The translations under genes and the position numbers were made by a program. A stretch of DNA of 64,000 nucleotides, from assembly GCF_021729145.1 (NCBI RefSeq), contig NZ_JAJSLW010000012.1:124001-188000 (forward strand). Direction: 5' to 3'. This document shows, one piece after another, positions 9,019 to 18,282 of the stretch; within the stretch, counting starts at the first letter, position 1; each line of letters begins with the position of its first letter. The notes under the pieces are model-generated. The model was not told the DNA's origin. It did not search any database and saw nothing but the letters and a program-made list of their open reading frames with translations. Source of the stretch: Membranihabitans maritimus (GTDB lineage Bacteria; Bacteroidota; Bacteroidia; Chitinophagales; Saprospiraceae).

Positions 9019-12000
9019 GTAATAATAAAATAGTAGATAAAGTCAAAGACGGTCTGCGGGAATTTGGATTGTCCTCATTTTCAGTGGACAATGCGACAAG
9101 TATATTTTTACTTGCACTTATGATTTTTATTTTTGGTCTTCGGTCTTATAACAATATGCCCAAAGAGCAATTTCCGGAAGTATCTTTTCCGACCGTATAT
9201 ATAAATACTCCTTATCCTGGAAATACAGCTGCGGATATTGAAAATTTGATTACAAGACCCATTGAACAGGAACTACAGAGTGTATTGGGGCTGGAAGAAG
9301 TGTCATCCAATTCTATTCAGGATTTTTCGGTTATTATAGTCGAATTTAGCCCTGATATGGATATTGATGAAGCGGTAAGAAAAGTAAAAGATGCTGTTGA
9401 CCTTGCCAAAAGTGAACTACCCAATGATTTGTTAGATGATCCCCAGGTAATGGAAATAGATTTATCGGAGATACCAATTTTGACGGTGAATTTATCAGGA
9501 GATTTTCCGGTAGACCAGTTAAAATCTTATGCCGAAGACCTGGAAGATGAATTTGAAAATCTAAGCCAGATATCTGAGGCGAATATCAAGGGTGCAAGAG
9601 AAAGGGAGATTAAAATTGATATGGATTTGCCCAAAATGGAAGCATTAAAAGTATCATTTAGTGATGTAGAGAATGCTATTAGTTCTGAAAACCTGACCAT
9701 GTCTGGAGGTGAGATTGTTGTTGATGAATATCGTCGTGGTGTAAGGGTGATTGGGGAATACACCAGTATGGATCAGATTCTTAATACAATTGTAAAGAGT
9801 GAATCTCAAAGACCTATATATTTAAAAGAAATTGCGAAGGTTATTTATGGATATAAGGAGCTATCGAGTATAGCCCGTTCCGATGGGTATTCGGTTGTAT
9901 CAGTAGATGTAATCAAGAGATCAGGTGAAAATTTAATTGCTGCTGCTGATGAGATAAAAAAGATCGTAAAAGAAGCAGAAAATACCTTTTTACCTACTGA
10001 CCTGAAAGTGAGTATCTTCAATGATCAATCCGAAAACACAAAAAGAGAGGTAAGTAACCTTGAGAATTCGATTATATCAGGGATGATTTTGGTTATTCTG
10101 ATCTTATTATTTTTCATGGGGCTTCGAAATGCTTCTTTTGTTGGTATTGCTATACCCCTATCCATGCTTATGGGAATAATGTGGTTATCTCTGACGGGTG
10201 TGACGATAAATATGGTTGTTTTGTTTTCCCTAATTTTGGCTTTGGGGATGCTTGTAGATAATGCGATCGTGGTGGTAGAAAATATATTTAGATATTTTCA
10301 GGAAGGGTATTCCGCCAAGGATGCTGCCAAGTACGGGGTAGGAGAGGTGGCTGTGCCTATAATTGCCAGTACTGCAACTACTTTAGCCGCTTTCGTGCCT
10401 TTGGCGTTTTGGCCGGGAATTTTTGGTGAGTTTATGAGTTATTTACCTATTACTTTAATTTTGGTATTGACCTCTTCTCTGATCGTGGCTTTAGTAATTA
10501 ATCCGGTTTTTACTTCCCGGTTTATGAAAGTAGATGAACGGTTGGATAATGAACGTAAAAGAAAAAGAAAGCGAAAGAATTTGTTGATATTCTCGGGAAT
10601 TTGTTTGGCCTTAGCTGTTTTATCTCATTTTAGCGGTATTGAATGGATGAGAAATATCCTGGCTATTACAACTATACTTACGTTATTGAATTATTTCGTG
10701 CTTAGAAGGGCTTCTTTTTATTTTCAGGATAAAATTATGCCTGGTTTGGAGCAGATGTACGATTGGTTTATTTCGAAAGCGTTGTATAAAATGGCTCCTG
10801 TCTTGGTATTCCTGGGAACATTCGTGTTGCTTATTGTGTCCATTGTACTTTTAGCAATGAATTCTCCAAAAGTGGTTTTCTTTCCGAAAGGAGAACCCCT
10901 CTATATAAATGTTTTTGTAGAATTGCCATTAGGAAGGGACATTACAGCCACGGATCGTGCGGTAAAAATAATTGAGGGAAGAATAGATAAAGTATTGGAT
11001 CCCTATGATGAAGTTGTAGAGTCAGTATTGACGCAAATTGGAGAGAATACATCTGATCCCAATGGAGAACCAGAGCCTGGTTCCTCACCCCATAAAGCAC
11101 GAATTACGGTAACATTTGTGCCGGCAGATGAACGGCATGGTGTGAAGACTTCCAAAATAATGGAAGAAATCCGGTCAAGTTTAAATAGTTTCCCCGGTGT
11201 ACAAATTGTAGTTGATCAAAATGCCGCCGGACCCCCTGCCGGAAAACCAATAAATATTGAATTGCAAGGGGAACATATCGATGAATTGGCACAATTATCC
11301 CAGGATTTGATTACTTATATAAATAATCAAAATATTTTGGGTATTGAGGAATTACAAGCTAATGTTGAAATCGGGAAGCCCGAGCTGCTCATTCATATTG
11401 ATCGTGAAGCTGCCAGAAGATATGAATTATCTACGTTAGCAATTGCGGATGCGATTCGCACATCTATTTATGGAAAAGAAGTATCAAAATATAAGGAAGG
11501 GGAAGATGAATATCCCATTCAATTGAGACTGGATGAAGAGTATAGAAATGACATTAGTGCATTAATGAACCAGAAAATCGTCATAGGTGAATCGCAGGTT
11601 CCGATCTCGACAGTATCTGATATAGAATATTCTACAACTTATAGTTCTATCAATCGTAAAGATCTTGAAAGAGTAATAACTATATATTCCAATGTATTGG
11701 AAGGGTATAATGCGAATGAAGTTGTAGCACAGATAAAAGAATCAATGAGCGGATTTGAGTTTCCTGACGAAGTGAGGTACTCATTCACCGGAGAGCAAGA
11801 GCAACAGGCTGAAGACCTGGCTTTTCTGAGCGGAGCTTTTCTGGGAGCTGTCTTTTTGATTTTTATTATACTTGTAAGCCAGTTTAATTCAATTGTATCA
11901 CCGTTTATAATTATTCTTTCTGTTTTATTTAGTACCATTGGAGTATTTCTCGGATATGTAGTCACAGGGTCTGATATTACAGTTATTCTGACAGGTGTGG

Positions 12001-12452
12001 GTATTATATCGCTCGCAGGGATTGTGGTAAATAATGCTATCGTACTTGTTGATTACATTAATCTTTTGGTAAAACGGAAAAGACTTGAGAATGGATATGA
12101 GTCTATGTGGGAACTGGATAAAGAGGATGTGAAACAAATGGTTATAAAGGGAGGTGCTACCCGATTGCGGCCAGTACTTCTGACTGCTATTACAACTGTT
12201 CTGGGGCTATTACCCCTGGCATTAGGATTGAATATCAATTTTTTTACATTAATTTCGGACCTGGATCCGCAGTTTTTTATTGGGGGAGACAACAAGGACT
12301 TTTGGGGACCACTTGCATGGACGGTTATTTATGGTTTGACGTTCTCTACTTTCCTTACACTTGTCGTTGTTCCTGCCATGTATTGGTTGGCTTACAGAGC
12401 CCTCTTCTGGTGGAAAAACCGCGATACTAAATTAGAGGTTGAAGAGTCTTGA
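9015..12452 (+). CDS. RND-superfamily efflux pump (AcrB/HAE type permease)
   Basis: Proton-driven inner-membrane exporter of 1145 residues with the duplicated RND layout. There is a first membrane helix at about 30-48, a large periplasmic loop, and a helix bundle around 350-500 including ALGMLVDNAIVVVENIF, the TM4 proton-relay segment. A second periplasmic loop and a second bundle follow, with ISLAGIVVNNAIVLVDYINLL near the C-terminus. TM4 reads D-N where many AcrB proteins have D-D. A lysine/arginine-rich stretch at about 510-525, followed by two extra hydrophobic segments, lies between the two halves and is common in Bacteroidota RND pumps. Drug, bile or metabolite export is possible; the substrate cannot be predicted. 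Confidence 0.93.
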   Translation: MSNNKIVDKVKDGLREFGLSSFSVDNATSIFLLALMIFIFGLRSYNNMPKEQFPEVSFPTVYINTPYPGNTAADIENLITRPIEQELQSVLGLEEVSSNSIQDFSVIIVEFSPDMDIDEAVRKVKDAVDLAKSELPNDLLDDPQVMEIDLSEIPILTVNLSGDFPVDQLKSYAEDLEDEFENLSQISEANIKGAREREIKIDMDLPKMEALKVSFSDVENAISSENLTMSGGEIVVDEYRRGVRVIGEYTSMDQILNTIVKSESQRPIYLKEIAKVIYGYKELSSIARSDGYSVVSVDVIKRSGENLIAAADEIKKIVKEAENTFLPTDLKVSIFNDQSENTKREVSNLENSIISGMILVILILLFFMGLRNASFVGIAIPLSMLMGIMWLSLTGVTINMVVLFSLILALGMLVDNAIVVVENIFRYFQEGYSAKDAAKYGVGEVAVPIIASTATTLAAFVPLAFWPGIFGEFMSYLPITLILVLTSSLIVALVINPVFTSRFMKVDERLDNERKRKRKRKNLLIFSGICLALAVLSHFSGIEWMRNILAITTILTLLNYFVLRRASFYFQDKIMPGLEQMYDWFISKALYKMAPVLVFLGTFVLLIVSIVLLAMNSPKVVFFPKGEPLYINVFVELPLGRDITATDRAVKIIEGRIDKVLDPYDEVVESVLTQIGENTSDPNGEPEPGSSPHKARITVTFVPADERHGVKTSKIMEEIRSSLNSFPGVQIVVDQNAAGPPAGKPINIELQGEHIDELAQLSQDLITYINNQNILGIEELQANVEIGKPELLIHIDREAARRYELSTLAIADAIRTSIYGKEVSKYKEGEDEYPIQLRLDEEYRNDISALMNQKIVIGESQVPISTVSDIEYSTTYSSINRKDLERVITIYSNVLEGYNANEVVAQIKESMSGFEFPDEVRYSFTGEQEQQAEDLAFLSGAFLGAVFLIFIILVSQFNSIVSPFIIILSVLFSTIGVFLGYVVTGSDITVILTGVGIISLAGIVVNNAIVLVDYINLLVKRKRLENGYESMWELDKEDVKQMVIKGGATRLRPVLLTAITTVLGLLPLALGLNINFFTLISDLDPQFFIGGDNKDFWGPLAWTVIYGLTFSTFLTLVVVPAMYWLAYRALFWWKNRDTKLEVEES

Positions 12453-12504
12453 AAGATTGCGCAAATTAATTAATGTTTGACTAACAAACAGAGAGTAAGA
12501 TAAG

Positions 12505-12544
12505 AAAGGTTACTAATCGGTTTTAAACCCGGCAGTAACCTTTT
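12505..12544 (+). terminator. Terminator of the efflux operon
   Basis: Inverted arms AAAGGTTACT (12505-12514) and AGTAACCTTT (12534-12543) form a perfect 10-bp stem ending in a short T-run (TTTT then CTGTTT). It lies 52 bp after the pump stop codon and before pdxH. Confidence 0.8.
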
Positions 12545-12573
12545 CTGTTTAGTAAGTACTAAAATATCATAAA

Positions 12574-13212
12574 ATGGTAAATCTTGAAGATATAAGGAGA
12601 GAGTATGAACATCCGCCTTTAATGGAGGAAGAAATGGATGAAAATCCGGTTGTCCAATTTCAAGAATGGATGGATTTAGCTATTAAATATTATAAAAGTG
12701 ATTCGAATGCCATGATATTATCTACGGTTTCAGGTTCAGGGCAACCTTCATCACGGACTGTTCTGCTCAAAAACGTAACAAAAGCAGGGTTTGTTTTTTA
12801 TACGAATTACAATAGCAGAAAGGGGAATGAAATTCTTTTAAATCCGCATGTAGCTTTGCTTTTTTATTGGCCCGGATTGGACCGTCAAATAAGGATAGAA
12901 GGTAAGGCTGAAAAAGTGGGTTCGGAGATTTCAGATAAGTATTTTAACTCTCGTCCAGAGGGTAGTAAAAAAAGTGCTATTGTGTCTCCCCAAAGTGAGG
13001 AGATTGAGGATTTCCTGGCATTTAAAGAAAAATGGGAATTTTTGGTCGATAAAGAAAATTTGGAAAGACCTGAAAATTGGGGGGGGTATGAAGTGTTTCC
13101 GGATTATTTTGAATTTTGGCAAGGCCGAAAAAACAGGTTTCACGATAGAATAGCCTATAAAAAAATAGACAAACATGAATTTAAATTTCAAAAAGTTCGG
13201 TTAGCTCCATAG
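12574..13212 (+). CDS. pdxH: Pyridoxamine/pyridoxine 5'-phosphate oxidase
   Basis: FMN enzyme that oxidises pyridoxine or pyridoxamine 5'-phosphate to pyridoxal 5'-phosphate, the cofactor needed by several enzymes in this window (the TrpB proteins, IlvE, CysM). At 212 residues it has the family's usual length. FMN and substrate motifs appear in order: SSRTVLLKNV, FYTNYNSRKG, WPGLDRQIRIEG, then the C-terminal block WGGYEVFPDYFEFWQG and RFHDRIAY, ending in RLAP. The N-terminus LEDIRREYEHPPL is also typical. It stands alone between two intergenic regions. Confidence 0.96.
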   Translation: MVNLEDIRREYEHPPLMEEEMDENPVVQFQEWMDLAIKYYKSDSNAMILSTVSGSGQPSSRTVLLKNVTKAGFVFYTNYNSRKGNEILLNPHVALLFYWPGLDRQIRIEGKAEKVGSEISDKYFNSRPEGSKKSAIVSPQSEEIEDFLAFKEKWEFLVDKENLERPENWGGYEVFPDYFEFWQGRKNRFHDRIAYKKIDKHEFKFQKVRLAP

Positions 13213-13417
13213 AGTTTTGTAGAATTTTTATTTGTTTTTGTCGAAGAAGTATCATTTTTATATTTTTATTAACAAACACTTACGGGATAAAAGCATTAAT
13301 TTTAATATGTATCAAGAGAGAATGAAATGAAACGGATTAATAAATCGTTAAAACACTTATATGATTGACCTTTTTTTACACTTATTTTTACATTAAACAA
13401 ATAAAAATAGCTATACA

Positions 13418-14950
13418 ATGAAAAAGACTTTAATCATACCTGCTTTAGTAGCCTTAATTGTTACAGGTTTAACTATCGGGATTTATGATTTTACGAGATC
13501 AGAATCCAAACAAAAAATTGATTTTCAAAATGAATTAGACGCGCCGGTCAATAATGTTCTGTATACTATGGACGAAGATGGAAATACGGTCCCTCTGGAC
13601 TTTACTACCACTTCGAAGAAGGTCATGCCGGCCGTTGTGCAGATTAACGTAGAAATTTCTGGGAGAGTAGCTAATCGAGGACGGGAACTTAGGGATCCTT
13701 TTCAGGAGTTTTTTAATGATGACTTCTTCCAGGATTTGATTCCGAGAGGTGAAAGGCGCCAACAGAATGAGAATAGACAGGCCCCAGTAAGACAAGGGAA
13801 AGGATCTGGTGTGATCATTAACTCTAATGGTTATATAGTCACTAATAACCATGTAGTGGAAAATGCCTCAAAAGTAGAAGTGATGACGAATGACCAAAAA
13901 ACCTACAATGCGGAAATCATTGGGACAGATCCTTCCACGGATTTGGCTTTGATTAAAATAGATAAAAAGGACTTACCTCATGTGAAAATGGTTAATTCTG
14001 ATGATGTGGAGGTAGGAGAGTGGGTATTGGCTATCGGTAACCCACTTAGTTTCAATAGTACTGTAACTGCCGGAATCGTAAGTGCTGTCGGAAGGAATAT
14101 TAATATTTTTGACAGGAATGAAAATCCTTATGCCGTTGAAAGTTTTATCCAGACTGATGCAGCTATTAATAAAGGAAATAGTGGAGGAGCTTTAGTTAAT
14201 TTAAATGGAGATTTAATTGGTATTAATGCTGCGATTGCAAGTCCTACGGGGTATTATTCAGGATATGGGTTTGCAATCCCTTCTAATTTGGTGAATAAAG
14301 TAGTAGATGATTTGCTAAATTATGGAGAAGTTCGAAGAGCAATATTAGGAGTATCAATAATGCCGGTGAAAGTTGCAGATGCCCAGGGTAGAGATGTAGA
14401 TGCTGAAGAGGGAATTTATATTGATAGTATTGTAGAGAATTCTTCCGCTGATGATGCCGGATTGGAACCTGGTGATGTAATTATTGCCCTGGATGGAGAT
14501 AAAATTACCGAGTTACCTATATTACAAGAAAAAATTGCGAGTAAACGGCCGGGAGATAAAGTAGAAATTACAATTGATCGTAATGGGAAAGTTGAGGATT
14601 TAATTGTAACACTTAAAGGCTTGGATAAAACAAGACCTGAATTAGTTGCTTCTCATTCCGGTGTTGAAAAAAAATTAGGAGCAAAGTTTTCAGCGTTGAC
14701 TGATGAAGAAAAAGAAGAATTGGATTTGGATTATGGAGTAAAGATTGCTGAATTAAAGCAAGGAGTTCTTTTTCAGAATACAAATTTAGATGAAGGGTTT
14801 ATTATTTTAAAAGTGAACGATACCCCCGTAAAATCTGTTGAACAATTGGAATCCATTTTAAAGGAAAGAGAAAATTCTGGCGTTTTAATTGAAGGTGTTT
14901 ATCCTTCTGACCCGGATAAGAAAATCTACGAAGCATTTGGAATGAAGTAG
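13418..14950 (+). CDS. HtrA/DegQ-family periplasmic serine protease with PDZ domains
   Basis: Envelope quality-control protease of 510 residues. An N-terminal hydrophobic segment (residues 5-24) acts as a signal or anchor. The trypsin-like domain carries the full triad: H145 in TNNHVVENA, D175 in STDLALIK and S255 in GNSGGAL. The first PDZ domain spans about 305-405 (LGVSIMPV...GLEPGDVIIALDGDKI), and a second, more divergent one covers about 425-505. An Arg/Gln-rich linker around 107-127 precedes the protease domain, where HtrA proteins carry the regulatory LA loop. It is monocistronic, with 205 bp upstream and a strong terminator downstream. Confidence 0.94.
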   Translation: MKKTLIIPALVALIVTGLTIGIYDFTRSESKQKIDFQNELDAPVNNVLYTMDEDGNTVPLDFTTTSKKVMPAVVQINVEISGRVANRGRELRDPFQEFFNDDFFQDLIPRGERRQQNENRQAPVRQGKGSGVIINSNGYIVTNNHVVENASKVEVMTNDQKTYNAEIIGTDPSTDLALIKIDKKDLPHVKMVNSDDVEVGEWVLAIGNPLSFNSTVTAGIVSAVGRNINIFDRNENPYAVESFIQTDAAINKGNSGGALVNLNGDLIGINAAIASPTGYYSGYGFAIPSNLVNKVVDDLLNYGEVRRAILGVSIMPVKVADAQGRDVDAEEGIYIDSIVENSSADDAGLEPGDVIIALDGDKITELPILQEKIASKRPGDKVEITIDRNGKVEDLIVTLKGLDKTRPELVASHSGVEKKLGAKFSALTDEEKEELDLDYGVKIAELKQGVLFQNTNLDEGFIILKVNDTPVKSVEQLESILKERENSGVLIEGVYPSDPDKKIYEAFGMK

Positions 14951-14976
14951 AATGTGTTAAAGCGAGTGACGTTAGG

Positions 14977-15006
14977 AAAAGGCCAATCCCGAGATTGGCC
15001 TTTTTT
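14977..15006 (+). terminator. Intrinsic terminator after the HtrA gene
   Basis: Perfect 11-bp stem AAAGGCCAATC / GATTGGCCTTT around the loop CCGA, followed by TTTTTT. It is the strongest terminator in this part of the window and separates the protease from the Crp/Fnr gene. Confidence 0.93.
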
Positions 15007-15032
15007 ATTTATATATTAATGTAAATTGAAAA

Positions 15033-15668
15033 ATGATAAAGGAATTAATTAGAGCGAAGTACGACTATAGTTTTGAAAATGAGTTACTGGAAGAAATAGA
15101 AAAATTTGGAATCTATGTAGAAAAAGAACGCGGTGAAGAATTAATTAATAGCGGTGAATACATTAAGTACTTTCCATTGATTATTACAGGAATTATCAAG
15201 ATTGTCCGTGAGGATGAAGATGGTAAAGAGATCTTATTATATTATTTGTATCCTGGAGATACATGTGCCTTAAGTCTGACCTGTTGTATGTCTTCTCGTC
15301 GAAGTACCATAAAAGCAGTAGTTGAAGACGATGCTGAAATTATTCTTATTCCAATTGAGAAAATGGATGAATGGTTTTCTTCTTTTGGGTCCTGGAAAGG
15401 TTTTGTAATGTATACGTATCAAAATCGTTTTGATGAGTTGCTTCTTACGATTGAAGAACTTGCATTTAATAAAATGGATCAAAGGTTGTGGGCTTATCTT
15501 GAAAAATTAAAGGATGCGAAAGATAGTTCGATGCTTCAAATTACGCACTCTGAAATTGCAAGGGATCTGGGAACATCAAGGGAAGTGATTTCTCGGTTAT
15601 TAAAGCAATTGGAGAAACAAGGTAAATTGGATTTATTTAGGAACCGAATTCAGTTGAATGTACAATAG
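15033..15668 (+). CDS. Crp/Fnr-family transcriptional regulator
   Basis: Regulator of 211 residues with an N-terminal cyclic-nucleotide-type beta-roll (about 20-115) and a C-terminal winged helix. The helix-turn-helix is MLQITHSEIARDLGTSREVISRLLKQLEKQGKL. The beta-roll loop around YLYPGDTCALSLTCCMSS carries three cysteines (C78, C84, C85), where CRP would have its cAMP-binding RxS segment, so cAMP is probably not the signal. The residues suggest a redox, metal or reactive-sulfur signal, which is inference. It sits directly before two YeeE/YedE transporter genes, with a CRP-like palindrome between (15766-15781), so it probably controls them. Confidence 0.93.
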   Translation: MIKELIRAKYDYSFENELLEEIEKFGIYVEKERGEELINSGEYIKYFPLIITGIIKIVREDEDGKEILLYYLYPGDTCALSLTCCMSSRRSTIKAVVEDDAEIILIPIEKMDEWFSSFGSWKGFVMYTYQNRFDELLLTIEELAFNKMDQRLWAYLEKLKDAKDSSMLQITHSEIARDLGTSREVISRLLKQLEKQGKLDLFRNRIQLNVQ

Positions 15669-15765
15669 CTTTTGTTATAGTTCCTACCCGTAACCTAATC
15701 ATGACTTTCTATTTTCCTACCATTGAAATGCATTCAGTATTTGGTTGGGTAGGAATTTATCCTTA

Positions 15766-15781
15766 TGTGACAGGAAGCACA
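15766..15781 (+). promoter_or_regulatory. CRP/FNR-like operator upstream of the YeeE/YedE pair
   Basis: TGTGA-CAGGAA-GCACA differs from the CRP consensus TGTGA-N6-TCACA by one base. Symmetry extends outward as TT.TGTG / CACA.AA. It is 55 bp before the first YeeE/YedE start codon and ~100 bp after the Crp/Fnr gene, a sensible place for an activator site. A TA-rich TTTTG element (about 15810-15820) lies between it and the gene. Confidence 0.6.
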
Positions 15782-15835
15782 AAATGTTACAACTATATTT
15801 TTAACTTTTGTGTTTCCATATAAAACGCAATCAAG

Positions 15836-16387
15836 ATGAATTTAATTCTCGATCCATGGCCGTGGTATATAGTAGGTCCGCTTATTACAATTACGATGGT
15901 TATGTTTTTATATTTTGGTCAATCTTTTGGAATCTCTTCCAGTCTCAAGCATATGTGTACTGTGGCAGGTGCCGGTAAGTTCTCGGATTTTTTCAGATAC
16001 GACTGGAGAGATAAGTCTTTTAGTTTGGTTTTTGTTGTCGGATTAGTAATAGGAGGGTGGTTGTCTGCTGCGTATCTAAATGGTAATCAAGCTGTTGATA
16101 TTTCTGAGGCAACTCGGCTCGCTTTAGAAGGATTGGGGATTAGCGACTTTAATCACTATGCACCGGATGATATATTTGCCAATAAAAGTATAGGAAACAA
16201 TATTCCTCTACTGATAATTGGAGGGGTATTGATAGGTTTTGGGACGCGTTATGCAAATGGTTGTACATCCGGCCATGCCATTATGGGTTTGGCTAATCTT
16301 CAATGGCCATCCCTTCTCGCAGTAGTCGGATTTTTTGTTGGTGGTCTAATAGCTACTTTTGTACTGCTCCCTATTTTTATCAATTAA
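15836..16387 (+). CDS. YeeE/YedE family membrane transporter, first half
   Basis: Inner-membrane protein of 183 residues with about four or five hydrophobic helices. The diagnostic motif is ANGCTSGHAIMGLANL near residue 140, containing the conserved cysteine through which YeeE/TsuA-type proteins pass thiosulfate or other sulfur species. A further cysteine occurs in HMCTVAG (about residue 40). Family members in other bacteria import thiosulfate; here transport of a sulfur compound is inferred from the family. A second, shorter half follows after 13 bp, the usual two-gene arrangement. Control by the adjacent Crp/Fnr regulator is likely. Confidence 0.88.
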   Translation: MNLILDPWPWYIVGPLITITMVMFLYFGQSFGISSSLKHMCTVAGAGKFSDFFRYDWRDKSFSLVFVVGLVIGGWLSAAYLNGNQAVDISEATRLALEGLGISDFNHYAPDDIFANKSIGNNIPLLIIGGVLIGFGTRYANGCTSGHAIMGLANLQWPSLLAVVGFFVGGLIATFVLLPIFIN

Positions 16388-16400
16388 ATATTACCAGGTA

Positions 16401-16814
16401 ATGAAGAATATACCTTTTCTGATTTTAGGAATCTTTTTTGGCATTGTGCTTTCAAAAGGAGAAGTAATCTCATGGTTTCGAATCCAGGAAATGTTTCGTT
16501 TTGACGGTTTTCATATGTATGGTGTAATTGGATCGGCTGTTGTTTTGGGTGCTGTTGCAATTAGAAGTATAAAAGCACTTGGAATAAAGGATCGATTTGG
16601 TGTAGAAATTAGTCCTGCTCCTATTGAAAGAAATTTTAAGCAATATATTTTTGGTGGAACGATTTTTGGATTGGGCTGGGCCCTGACTGGAGCATGCCCT
16701 GGTCCCATATATACGTTGATCGGGTACGGTTATTGGGGGTATGCTATTGTTTTGATCAGTGCAGTTGCAGGAACTTTTTTATATGGCATTTTAAAACCTA
16801 AATTGCCTCATTGA
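16401..16814 (+). CDS. YeeE/YedE family membrane protein, second half (DUF6691-like)
   Basis: Partner half-transporter of 137 residues with four hydrophobic segments. LGWALTGACPGPIYTLIGYG carries the conserved cysteine motif. The ATG at 16401 is used because the longer frame opening at 16359 starts inside the upstream gene and adds non-membrane residues. The pair probably assembles into one pore equivalent to the fused ~350-residue YeeE. No persulfide dioxygenase or rhodanese gene is next to it, although these often accompany such pairs. Confidence 0.86.
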   Translation: MKNIPFLILGIFFGIVLSKGEVISWFRIQEMFRFDGFHMYGVIGSAVVLGAVAIRSIKALGIKDRFGVEISPAPIERNFKQYIFGGTIFGLGWALTGACPGPIYTLIGYGYWGYAIVLISAVAGTFLYGILKPKLPH

Positions 16815-16907
16815 TCCCCAATTACTATATTTATAACTTTTTATTTATCTGTGTTTTGAAAATGCAGAATTTTACGTATAATTAAGTATTTAAAATAAAT
16901 CCTGAAG

Positions 16908-18272
16908 ATGCCGATACGTAAAATTTTCCTGGAAGAAAAAGATATACCATCACAATGGTACAATATTGTGGCAGACATGCCAAATAAACCTAAACCTCCT
17001 TTACATCCTGGAACTCTTGAACCTATTACGGGTGAAGCTTTAGCACCCCTCTTCCCTGATGAATTGATTAAGCAGGAAGTAAGTACTGATAAATGGATCC
17101 CTATTCCGGAGGAAGTAAGAGATGTATACACTTTATGGAGATCAACTCCTCTATATCGTGCCTATGGTTTGGAAAAAGCCCTGGATACACCGGCCAAAAT
17201 TTATTATAAATACGAAGGTGTAAGTCCTTCTGGTTCACATAAACCTAATACTGCAGTGCCCCAGGCTTACTTCAATAAAAAAGCAGGTGTGAAAAAGATT
17301 ACTACTGAAACGGGTGCCGGACAATGGGGAAGTGCACTTAGTTTTGCCTGTAATTTGTATGGTATTGAATGTGAAGTGTACATGGTCAAAATTTCATACC
17401 ATCATAAACCTTATCGCAAAACAATGATGAATACCTGGGGAGCAAATGTAATTGCATCACCTTCGAATCTCACTGAAGCCGGGAAAAAAATATTAGCAAA
17501 AGATCCTGATTCTCCGGGTTCATTGGGAATTGCAATATCAGAAGCTGTCGAGAAAGCGGCCCAGGATGAAAACACGAAGTATGCATTGGGTAGTGTCCTC
17601 AACCATGTGTTGACTCATCAAACAATAATTGGACTGGAAGCAGTAAAACAAATGGAAATGGCTGGTGATCTCCCAGATGTTGTAATCGCACCCTTTGGAG
17701 GGGGATCCAATTTTGCGGGATTATCATTCCCGTTCCTGCGATTAAATTTTGAAGAGGGTAAAAAGATCCGGTGTATTGCAAGCGAACCCGCATCGTGTCC
17801 TAAATTAACCAGGGGGCAATTTCGATACGACTTTGGTGATGCGGTTGGAATGACCCCTTTAATTCCTATGTATACGTTGGGACATGACTTTGTCCCAGCT
17901 CCCATTCACGCAGGTGGATTGAGATATCACGGAGCCGGTGCTATCGTTAGTCAATTACTTCACGATGGACTCATAGAGGCACAGTCGCATATGAATAAGG
18001 AAGTATTTGAGGCGGGTGTACTTTTTGCGAGAACCGAAGGTATTATTCCTGCACCTGAAGCGACTCATGGAATTGCCACGGCTATCCGTGAGGCAGAGCG
18101 ATGTAAAGAAGAAGGAAAAAAAGAGACCATCTTATTTAATCTTTGTGGTCATGGCAATTTTGATATGAAGGCGTACGAGGATTATTTCGATAAAAAAATC
18201 CAGAACCACGAATTGACAGAGGAAGAAATCAAGTCCTCTTTGGGCGCATTAAATACCCCAATGGTGGAATAG
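16908..18272 (+). CDS. TrpB2-type tryptophan synthase beta-like PLP enzyme
   Basis: PLP-dependent enzyme of 454 residues that makes tryptophan from indole and serine, often without a TrpA partner. The long N-terminus (MPIRKIFLEEKDIPSQWYNI...PLHPGTLEPI) and total length are typical of the TrpB2 branch, not of standard TrpB (~395). The PLP lysine is K112 in SPSGSHKPNTAV, and the phosphate-binding glycine loop is FGGGSNFAG. It stands alone, far from the trp operon that encodes a classical TrpB at 49143. It is convergent with the next gene, 10 bp away, with no hairpin between. Indole salvage is a plausible role. Confidence 0.92.
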   Translation: MPIRKIFLEEKDIPSQWYNIVADMPNKPKPPLHPGTLEPITGEALAPLFPDELIKQEVSTDKWIPIPEEVRDVYTLWRSTPLYRAYGLEKALDTPAKIYYKYEGVSPSGSHKPNTAVPQAYFNKKAGVKKITTETGAGQWGSALSFACNLYGIECEVYMVKISYHHKPYRKTMMNTWGANVIASPSNLTEAGKKILAKDPDSPGSLGIAISEAVEKAAQDENTKYALGSVLNHVLTHQTIIGLEAVKQMEMAGDLPDVVIAPFGGGSNFAGLSFPFLRLNFEEGKKIRCIASEPASCPKLTRGQFRYDFGDAVGMTPLIPMYTLGHDFVPAPIHAGGLRYHGAGAIVSQLLHDGLIEAQSHMNKEVFEAGVLFARTEGIIPAPEATHGIATAIREAERCKEEGKKETILFNLCGHGNFDMKAYEDYFDKKIQNHELTEEEIKSSLGALNTPMVE

Positions 18273-18282
18273 TTTGGTTCGA

